In this document: positions 31,892-37,708 of the stretch, piece after piece
Layout: the number at the start of each line of letters is the position of its first letter
Position numbering within the stretch: the first letter of the stretch is position 1
Source of the DNA: Candidatus Neomicrothrix sp. UBA2974
GTDB taxonomy: Bacteria > Actinomycetota > Acidimicrobiia > Acidimicrobiales > MedAcidi-G1
Assembly: GCA_002348705.1 (NCBI GenBank)
Contig: DEAU01000038.1
Location: 1-37,708 of the forward strand
Length of the DNA: 37,708 bases
Direction of reading: 5' to 3'
Made by a program: the position numbers and the translations under genes
Notes under the pieces: model-generated
Told to the model about the DNA's origin: nothing
Database searches by the model: none
What the model saw: only the letters and a program-made list of their open reading frames with translations

Positions 31892-31907
31892 TCGAACATA
31901 TGTTCGC
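31892..31907. promoter_or_regulatory. LexA-binding SOS box
   Basis: TCGAACATATGTTCGC contains the perfect palindrome CGAAC-ATAT-GTTCG, the actinobacterial LexA operator. It lies between the divergent LysM and lexA genes, 79 bases before the lexA start, and would allow LexA to repress itself and the LysM gene. Confidence 0.93.
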
Positions 31908-31985
31908 TGTCAAGCCGAATGGGTGAGGATTCCTGAAAACACTCAGGGCGCGCCGCTATGACGAGAGACGAGGAGAAGGGTCGAC

Positions 31986-32618
31986 ATGACTGATACTGGG
32001 CTCACTAGGCGACAACAACAGATCTTGGAGTTCATCGACCTGCAGATCCGAGACCGGGGCTATCCCCCCTCAGTCCGCGAGATCGGTCAGGCCGTCGGTC
32101 TTACCTCTCCATCCACCGTGCACTCTCACCTAGCAACCCTGCAGGACCGAGGCTTCATCCGCCGTGATCCCAGTAAACCTCGCGCCCTTGAGGTGTGCCT
32201 CGATCCGTCAACCGGTGCTGCTGTGGAACGGGGCACGGTCCGCCACGTACCACTGGTCGGTGACGTAGCCGCCGGCACCGACGTTCTGGCCCACCAGAAC
32301 ATCGAGGAGTCTCTCCCTCTGCCATCTGAATTCACCGGCGAGGGCGAACTGTTCATGTTGCGGGTTCGGGGCGACTCGATGGTCAATGCCGGCATCCTTG
32401 ATGGCGACCACGTAGTGGTCCGGGTCCAACAGACTGCCAATTGTGGCGACCTGGTGGTCGCCGGCTTCAACGACGAAGAGGGAACGGTGAAGATATTCGA
32501 CCGGGATGGTGACGAAGTATTACTACGACCAGCCAATGACACCCACTCGCCCATCCGGCGACCAGCTGCCGAGATATCGATTTACGGTGCGGTGGTCACC
32601 GTCCTCCGACGGGTCTAA
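31986..32618 (+). CDS. lexA: SOS-response repressor LexA
   Basis: The 210-residue product has the winged helix-turn-helix (SVREIGQAVGLTSPSTVHSH, about 29-48), the Ala-Gly self-cleavage site at 96-97 (GDVAAGTD) and the serine-protease dyad Ser131 (RGDSMVN) and Lys169 (GTVKIFD). On RecA filaments it cleaves itself and releases DNA-damage genes. GAGGAGAAGG lies just before ATG 31986. The SOS box at 31892-31907 and the neighbouring LysM gene show the usual autoregulated pair. Confidence 0.97.
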   Translation: MTDTGLTRRQQQILEFIDLQIRDRGYPPSVREIGQAVGLTSPSTVHSHLATLQDRGFIRRDPSKPRALEVCLDPSTGAAVERGTVRHVPLVGDVAAGTDVLAHQNIEESLPLPSEFTGEGELFMLRVRGDSMVNAGILDGDHVVVRVQQTANCGDLVVAGFNDEEGTVKIFDRDGDEVLLRPANDTHSPIRRPAAEISIYGAVVTVLRRV

Positions 32619-32661
32619 TGCCTGACAGCGCGTTACCTGGCCAAGCCGAGGCCCGAATGCC

Positions 32662-33723
32662 TCAGATGCCAACCTCAAGAAGGTCGCTTAGCGCCTTGTA
32701 GCACCCTTCGATCGAAGATCTCTCGACCCTCTCTTCGGCGGTGTGGGCCAACGTCGGCTCACCCGGACCCAGATTCACCGCAGGAATCCCGTGCTCAGCG
32801 AAAAACGCCGCGTCGGTCCATCCAAGCTTGGCTCGCACCTCCAGACCACTCCGCTCAGCAAGTGCCCTCAGCAGAGGATGCGACATCCCCGGCAGAGCCG
32901 CCGGTGCGTGGTCGACCAACTCCACGGTGTCTCCTTCCTCGAGATGTGGAGCGAGGAACTCCCGCACATGATCTTCAGCCTCGATGCCAGACCGGTCAGG
33001 GGCGTACCGGTGATTGATCCGAAGCATGGACCGGTCAGGCACTACGTTGCCGGCGACCCCACCTTCAACGTGGACTGCCTGTAACGCTTCGCGATAACGA
33101 CAGCCTTCTACTTCGAGTTCTCGATGCTCGTAGCCCTCGAGACCCAACAACAGATGCGCCAGACGGTGCACGGCGTTGCGCCCCATCCACGGCCGGGCCG
33201 TATGGGCCCGAGTGCCAGAGAGGACTACCTCGAAACGCATAGTCCCCTGACAGCCGGCTTCCAGAACTCCGCCAGTCGGCTCCCCGAGAATTGCCACATC
33301 GCCGATCAATAACTCAGGTGCCTGCTCAAAAAGCTCGCGAAGGCCATTGTGGGCGATGGCCACTTCCTCCCGCGCATAGAAGACCCATGTGACGTCGATG
33401 GCTGGCTCGGTCATCGTCCGAGCTAGCTCCAACATGACGGCTAGGCCACCCTTCATGTCGGCTGCCCCAAGCCCCCACAAGGTGTCACCGTCATATCGGG
33501 AACCTGACGTATCGCCGGGAACCGTGTCGGTATGGCCGCCCAAGACCAGTCGATGCTCCCGCCCTAGGTTGGTCCGGGCAACAAGATTGTCGCCGATGCG
33601 GTCGACGGAGAGGCCTGAGACGGTTCGGAGTTCATCCTCGAGGTGTGCAACCAACTCGGCCTCGTCGAAGCTCACAGACGGCATGTCCACCAGTTCGGCG
33701 GTAAGGGCCAGCAGGTCGGTCAT
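32662..33723 (-). CDS. dapE: Succinyl-diaminopimelate desuccinylase
   Basis: The 353-residue product is an M20-family metallohydrolase whose place in the dap cluster identifies it as DapE. It would remove succinate from N-succinyl-LL-2,6-diaminopimelate. The metal ligands are visible in order: GGHTDTVPG (His64, Asp66), GAADMKGG (bridging Asp89), AREEV (Glu119-Glu120, the catalytic base and ligand), GEPTGG and the C-terminal LAHTAEERVE. I start it at ATG 33723 (MTDLLALTAE), 25 bases after dapD; the frame runs back to 33783 but would overlap dapD and carries unrelated residues. It converges on lexA. Confidence 0.93.
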   Translation of the reverse strand: MTDLLALTAELVDMPSVSFDEAELVAHLEDELRTVSGLSVDRIGDNLVARTNLGREHRLVLGGHTDTVPGDTSGSRYDGDTLWGLGAADMKGGLAVMLELARTMTEPAIDVTWVFYAREEVAIAHNGLRELFEQAPELLIGDVAILGEPTGGVLEAGCQGTMRFEVVLSGTRAHTARPWMGRNAVHRLAHLLLGLEGYEHRELEVEGCRYREALQAVHVEGGVAGNVVPDRSMLRINHRYAPDRSGIEAEDHVREFLAPHLEEGDTVELVDHAPAALPGMSHPLLRALAERSGLEVRAKLGWTDAAFFAEHGIPAVNLGPGEPTLAHTAEERVERSSIEGCYKALSDLLEVGI

Positions 33724-33748
33724 GGTCGGAATCCGGTCGTCCGATCGA

Positions 33749-34594
33749 TCAAGTTGCCACGCCGTGCGTCCGCAGGATGCCATTCAGGGTGGACTTTTCG
33801 TGACGCTCATCCGGATCGAGCCACTTGAGCACCAAAACGCAAGGCAACCCATACTCGCCACCGCCGAAAGTCCTCGAACGACTGGCCTGAACGGCTACGC
33901 ACCAGTCGGGGACCACGCCACGACTCAACTCATCGCCTGTCTCGGCGTCGATCACTGGAATCGACCCGGTGAGGACCGACCCGGCGCCTAGCACCACACC
34001 ATCGCCGACCCGTGCTCCCTCAGCCACGATGCACCGGCTACCAATCAAACAGTCGTCGCCGATGACAACGGGGCTGGCATTAGGCGGCTCTAGGACCCCT
34101 CCGATCCCCACGCCCCCTGAAAGATGAACGTTACGGCCGATCTGCGCACACGAGCCCACAGTGGCCCAGGTGTCGACCATTGTGTTGTCTCCTACCCAGG
34201 CCCCAATGTTCGTGTAGCTGGGCATCATGACGACACCTGGACCCTGATAGCTGCCCCATCGAGCCTGGGCACCGGGAACCACCCTGACCTTGCGGTCGAT
34301 CCAACCGGTCTTCAACGGGATCTTGTCCGCGAACTCGAACGGACCTAGCTCAATGGTGGCCATCTCCGCCTGCTGAAAAAGCAGAAGTATGGAAAGCTTC
34401 AGCCACTCATTGACGACCACTCCTCCGGCGCCATCAGGCTCGGCAACACGGACCACTCCCCTATCGAGCAAGTCGATGGCCTCGTGAATCGTCGCTGTGA
34501 CCTCGGGGTCGCTGGCCGACAGGCCGTCGCGGCCCGCCCAGAGCTCCTCGATATGGGAGCGCAATACCTCGTGCGTGGATGCGGTCTCAGACAT
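33749..34594 (-). CDS. dapD: Tetrahydrodipicolinate N-succinyltransferase (short, E. coli-type)
   Basis: The 281-residue product is a left-handed beta-helix (hexapeptide-repeat) acyltransferase. It succinylates tetrahydrodipicolinate in lysine and diaminopimelate synthesis. The helical N-terminal domain (about 1-95, with WLKLSILLLFQQAEMATIE) is followed by the repeat domain (about 105-240; MMPSYTNIGAWVGDNTMVDT, VGIGGVLEPP, ARVGDGVVLGAGSVL). This is the short E. coli/proteobacterial form. Many actinomycetes, including M. tuberculosis, carry a longer, distinct DapD instead, so this is a notable variant or an ancient transfer. It sits between dapC and dapE. Confidence 0.93.
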   Translation of the reverse strand: MSETASTHEVLRSHIEELWAGRDGLSASDPEVTATIHEAIDLLDRGVVRVAEPDGAGGVVVNEWLKLSILLLFQQAEMATIELGPFEFADKIPLKTGWIDRKVRVVPGAQARWGSYQGPGVVMMPSYTNIGAWVGDNTMVDTWATVGSCAQIGRNVHLSGGVGIGGVLEPPNASPVVIGDDCLIGSRCIVAEGARVGDGVVLGAGSVLTGSIPVIDAETGDELSRGVVPDWCVAVQASRSRTFGGGEYGLPCVLVLKWLDPDERHEKSTLNGILRTHGVAT

Positions 34595-34625
34595 GGGGTT
34601 GAGGCTATCGGTGGGCCCGCGACCG

Positions 34626-35756
34626 TCAGGTCAATCCGGCCCGCATTCGGACCAGATCTAGGCTGTCATCCGGCACCACCGCAGCAATCCGCACATAGCC
34701 GGCGCCACCCTTTCCAAAGGTCTTCCCCGGGGTGGTCAGGACACCCAGTTCCTCAGCAAGACGGAGGCACAAAGCAGTCTCATCACCGTCAGGAGCCTCC
34801 ACCCACAAGTAAAAGCCGCCCTCGGGCATATCAGCCTTCAGATCAAGGGCAGCCAGAACCTCAATTAGCGAATCAAGCCGTTGGCGGTAACGGTCAGCCT
34901 GCACATCGACGTGATCCTGGTCTTGCAACGACGCCACACCGGCGATCTGGGCAGGGCCAGGAACAAGGAGCCCCTGATGCTTCCTAGTTTCGCGGAGATA
35001 CCAGACCAGGTCCGGATCCCCGGCATAGAAGCCGACTCGGAGTCCGGCCAGATTTGACCGCTTCGACAACGAGTGGACGGCCAAGACCCCGGTCATGCCG
35101 TGCTGGACGATGGACCGAGGCTTCCCCGCCCAGGTGAACTCGATGTAACACTCGTCAGAAACCACTGGCACATCGCGGGCCCTTCCCCAATGGCTTGCAG
35201 CTTCAAGGTCATCGAGAGCGCCGGCTGGATTGCCAGGAGTGTTCACCCAAAGGCAAAGGGCCCTTTCGGCATCCGCTTCGTCGATCGATGCCAGATCAAT
35301 CCGCCAGTCCGCATCTAAAGCCACCGGAACTGCTCGGCAGCCAGCCAGGATTGCCCCCATTTCGTAGGATGGATACGACACGGCCGGATATAGGACGGTG
35401 TCCCGGCCAGGATTACGAAGGCGCAGCAGTTGCGGCAAACTGGTAACCAGTTCCTTGGTGCCTACACACGCCCCCACCTGAGTGTCGTCCAGTACAGCAC
35501 CGATACGGCGACCGAACCACTGGACCACGGCATCGAGAAGATCGCGCGTACCGATCGACGGCGGGTATGGACGGGCGGAATCCGGATCGCTGACCAGCGC
35601 GTCAACCACCACTTCAGGAACCGGATCGCAGGGGATGCCACGCGAGAGATCCACTACCCCACCAGCAACGCCGTGCGCAGCAGCCACCACCTCGGGAGGC
35701 ACATCAAATGGGTAGGCCGGAGGGACGAAACCGGTCATCCCGGGCAGGCCATTCAT
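34626..35756 (-). CDS. dapC: N-succinyldiaminopimelate aminotransferase
   Basis: The 376-residue product is a fold-type I PLP aminotransferase of the actinobacterial DapC type, which converts the keto-pimelate intermediate to N-succinyl-LL-2,6-diaminopimelate with glutamate. The PLP lysine is Lys232 in HSLSKRSNLAG; WVNTPGNPAG and VVSDECYIEF are the usual cofactor motifs, and VRIAAVVPDD ends the small domain. The family assignment within aminotransferases rests on its position between hflX and dapD. GAAAGG lies 8 bases before ATG 35756; ATG 35738 is an alternative. Confidence 0.9.
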   Translation of the reverse strand: MNGLPGMTGFVPPAYPFDVPPEVVAAAHGVAGGVVDLSRGIPCDPVPEVVVDALVSDPDSARPYPPSIGTRDLLDAVVQWFGRRIGAVLDDTQVGACVGTKELVTSLPQLLRLRNPGRDTVLYPAVSYPSYEMGAILAGCRAVPVALDADWRIDLASIDEADAERALCLWVNTPGNPAGALDDLEAASHWGRARDVPVVSDECYIEFTWAGKPRSIVQHGMTGVLAVHSLSKRSNLAGLRVGFYAGDPDLVWYLRETRKHQGLLVPGPAQIAGVASLQDQDHVDVQADRYRQRLDSLIEVLAALDLKADMPEGGFYLWVEAPDGDETALCLRLAEELGVLTTPGKTFGKGGAGYVRIAAVVPDDSLDLVRMRAGLT

Positions 35757-35819
35757 GCCAGCAGCCTTTCAGACCGATATAAGGGAAGATCTAATCGGAT
35801 CACTGGGCGTCCTTTTCCT

Positions 35820-37214
35820 CTACTTGTTCCCGGTCGGTTCATCAGTTCGGAAGTTGGACAGGCGGCCAGCAGAACCTTCGTCGAGTCGCACCATGATCCT
35901 CCAGCCGGCCTCGTCGTCGTTCGTAGCTAGCACCTCGCCCTCTCGATGGGCCATGGCCAACATGTCGCCACGGTCATAGGGGACAAGAAGTTCGACGACA
36001 ACTGTCTGCTGCCGCAGCCATCGACCGATAGTCGACAGGAGGTTGTCAATCCCCTCGCCGCTGACAGCTGACACCAGCACAGAGTTCGGCTCCCGCCGCA
36101 CGAGACGACGTGCAGCGTCCGGCGCGATATCAGCCTTGTTGAAGACGAAAATCTCAGGGATCTGGCCGGCTTTGATTTCATCGAGTACCGAACGCACAGC
36201 AGCGATACTGCCCTCCGGGTCGGGGTCCGAGGCGTCAACCACGTGGACTAGGAGATCGGCATCAACCACAACGTCAAGAGTTGACTTGAACGACTCGACC
36301 AACTGGTGCGGCAGTTTCCGGACAAAGCCCACGGTGTCGCTGACAAATACCGCCTCACCACCCGGAAGTTGAAGCCGACGGGTAGTGGCATCCAAGGTGG
36401 CAAAAAGACGATCCTCAACTAGTACTCCGGCATCGGTGAGCCGGTTCAAAAGTGTGGACTTACCAGCATTGGTGTATCCGACAATGGCTACCGACCGGTT
36501 GCTGGTGCGACGACGGGCCTTGGACTGGGTAGAACGATTCTTTCTTATCCGCGAGAGATCCTTCTCTAACTTGCTGACCCGGCGCATTAGCCGGCGACGG
36601 TCGACCTCTAGTTGAGTTTCGCCTGGCCCCCGGGTACCAATCCCACCACCCTGCTGACTGAAGACACGGCCGGACCGGCGAAGTCGGGGCAATCGGTAAC
36701 GAAGCTGAGCCAGTTCTACCTGCGCTTTTCCCTCCGGGCTGCTGGCATTCTGGGCGAAGATGTCCAGAATCACTGCCGTGCGATCAAGCGCCGTGCGGTT
36801 GAGAATCTCCTCGAGGTTGCCCTGCTGGGCCGGGGTGAGCTCGTTGTCGAAAACCACTGTGTCGGCATCGACCGAGTCCGAGACGTTCCTCAACTCATGT
36901 GCCTTGCCCTGCCCAACGTATGTCGCTCGATCCGGGGCGTCACGAGTTTGAACAACTCGGGCCACCGGATCTGCGCCAGCCGTGTCGACCAGACGCGCTA
37001 ACTCGTCCATGGAAGCCTCGGTCGCCCCGGAATCACCCCGGTCCAGGGTGACGCCAGCGAGCACAATTCGCTCCTGAAAGGTCCGGTCGATAAGTCCGGT
37101 CGACTCACCTCCAAACTCACCAAAAGCGCCACGGTGTTCGGCGAGCGTTATCGGATTCCTCTCTGCGTCATCAATCGGATCACTGTCCGAACCTCCGTAT
37201 GGGGGCTTATCCAC
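35820..37214 (-). CDS. hflX: Ribosome-associated GTPase HflX
   Basis: The product (about 464 residues) has the HflX N-terminal domain with ATYVGQGKAHEL (97-108) and FDNELTPAQQGNLE, and a coiled coil with GGGIGTRGPGETQLE just before the GTPase domain. The G motifs are GYTNAGKST (G1, 246-254), DTVGF (293-297) and NKAD (359-362). HflX splits stalled or hibernating 70S ribosomes, mostly under heat or antibiotic stress. I start it at GTG 37214, where AGGTG precedes by 7 bases and the codon overlaps the dapF stop by 8 bases; ATG 37229 would overlap further into dapF. The gene sits inside the dap cluster, between dapF and dapC. Confidence 0.95.
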   Translation of the reverse strand: MDKPPYGGSDSDPIDDAERNPITLAEHRGAFGEFGGESTGLIDRTFQERIVLAGVTLDRGDSGATEASMDELARLVDTAGADPVARVVQTRDAPDRATYVGQGKAHELRNVSDSVDADTVVFDNELTPAQQGNLEEILNRTALDRTAVILDIFAQNASSPEGKAQVELAQLRYRLPRLRRSGRVFSQQGGGIGTRGPGETQLEVDRRRLMRRVSKLEKDLSRIRKNRSTQSKARRRTSNRSVAIVGYTNAGKSTLLNRLTDAGVLVEDRLFATLDATTRRLQLPGGEAVFVSDTVGFVRKLPHQLVESFKSTLDVVVDADLLVHVVDASDPDPEGSIAAVRSVLDEIKAGQIPEIFVFNKADIAPDAARRLVRREPNSVLVSAVSGEGIDNLLSTIGRWLRQQTVVVELLVPYDRGDMLAMAHREGEVLATNDDEAGWRIMVRLDEGSAGRLSNFRTDEPTGNK

Positions 37215-37708
37215 CGGTGAGCACCTCATCTGGATCGATCTGGTAGTCGGCGCCACGAACAGAAGGTCCCGCAAGAAGCACCGGGTCACCCAAGGTGACG
37301 GTGGCCGATCCGCCGGCCATCGACACGTTGACCTCTCCGTCAATCAAACCCCAAGAGTAGGCAAGATGAGCTGAAGCACAGGCCCCGCTACCACAAGCAT
37401 CAGTAAGTCCAGCACCGCGCTCCCAGGTCCTCAAACGGATGGTTGAACGATCCTCAACGGACAGGACGTTGACATTGCAACCGACCGGGAGAAAAAACTC
37501 CTCCAACGCTGGTCCAGCATTGACTAAATCCACTGTGTCTGAATCGTCCACGACGAGTACCAAGTGTGGGTTGCCGAAGCCCGCGCTGCCTGCGGCCTGG
37601 ACCGAGACCCCTGCAAGTGACAGGTCAAGGCCACGGTAGGACGGCCCAGGACCTGCCGATCCCATCTCCACGGTTGCCCATACCTCATCCGCATCCGCAT
37701 CCGCATCC
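37207..37708 (-). CDS. dapF: Diaminopimelate epimerase, N-terminal part outside window
   Basis: The visible C-terminal 166 or so codons are from DapF, which converts LL- to meso-diaminopimelate with two cysteines. The second catalytic Cys is in TDACGSGACA, preceded by RTWERGAG; GNPHLVLVV and LPVGCNVNVL are other conserved stretches. The first Cys lies outside the window. At the window edge the coding strand is an exact hexamer repeat of GGATGC that encodes alternating Asp and Ala, in the place of a variable loop. The stop overlaps the hflX start by 8 bases, so dapF and hflX are coupled. Confidence 0.93.
   Translation of the reverse strand, partial: DADADADEVWATVEMGSAGPGPSYRGLDLSLAGVSVQAAGSAGFGNPHLVLVVDDSDTVDLVNAGPALEEFFLPVGCNVNVLSVEDRSTIRLRTWERGAGLTDACGSGACASAHLAYSWGLIDGEVNVSMAGGSATVTLGDPVLLAGPSVRGADYQIDPDEVLTGG
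37686..37708. repeat. Hexanucleotide tandem repeat inside dapF
   Basis: CATCCG is repeated almost four times (23 bases) and runs into the window end, so total length is unknown. On the coding (minus) strand it encodes alternating Asp and Ala residues in DapF. As a 6-base unit, changes in copy number would keep the frame. Confidence 0.8.

Noticed and set aside
1..37708. CRISPR array, prophage, transposon or defence island
   Set aside because: No spaced direct repeats, integrase, transposase, phage structural or nuclease-toxin genes were seen; most of the content is housekeeping and catabolic.

Overview
The window is ordinary chromosomal DNA from a GC-rich actinomycete. The evidence is several F420-type redox families, an actinobacterial SOS box (CGAAC-N4-GTTCG) beside lexA and a LysM gene, a B12-dependent class II ribonucleotide reductase, a TIGR03084-type protein, dense ATGA/GTGA gene overlaps and probable leaderless starts. 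An uncultured member of the Acidimicrobiia is my best guess, but this is inference. I see no prophage, insertion sequence or CRISPR array.

Layout. 1-1352 (minus): partial tRNA-Val(GAC), a four-helix membrane protein, tRNA-Cys(GCA) and a PaaI-type thioesterase. 1668-3224 (plus): a luciferase-like monooxygenase and a Ddn-like F420 oxidoreductase. 6898-3232 (minus): a coupled trio of O-acetylhomoserine sulfhydrylase, CoA-binding protein and a 620-residue pentapeptide-repeat lipoprotein; a rhodanese-type sulfurtransferase lies upstream. 8029-15711 (plus): six overlapping genes forming an Atu/Liu-like acyl-CoA carboxylase operon (carboxyltransferase, biotin carboxylase/BCCP, AtuA-like, TetR, TIGR03084, enoyl-CoA hydratase), with a dyad operator in its promoter. 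21291-16015 (minus): a SAM-clan riboswitch, metX, a second Cys/Met-metabolism PLP enzyme, an Fpg-type glycosylase with an altered zinc finger, two small unknown genes, tRNA-Gly(GCC) with a terminator, and a secreted SGNH protein. 25794-21359 (minus): acyl-CoA dehydrogenase, lgt, an alkyltransferase-like protein with Trp at the Cys position, and a DEAD-box helicase. 25882-31023: SnoaL-like protein (plus), thymidine kinase and nrdJ (minus), and a RibD-C-type reductase (plus). 31124-32618: divergent LysM gene and lexA, sharing an intergenic region with one perfect and two degenerate LexA sites. 37708-32662 (minus): dapF (cut by the window edge), hflX, dapC, dapD, dapE.

How the genes fit together. 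Sulfur and methionine metabolism appears twice (metY trio; riboswitch-metX-PLP operon). The dap cluster supplies meso-diaminopimelate and lysine by the succinylase branch. NrdJ and thymidine kinase supply DNA precursors, and LexA with the LysM protein probably forms the SOS/division-arrest module. The 8-16 kb operon is a self-regulated catabolic unit for a branched or terpenoid acyl-CoA. The points most worth following up are this operon and its operator, the riboswitch, the SOS control region, the three-block pentapeptide lipoprotein, and the altered Fpg and alkyltransferase-like repair proteins.
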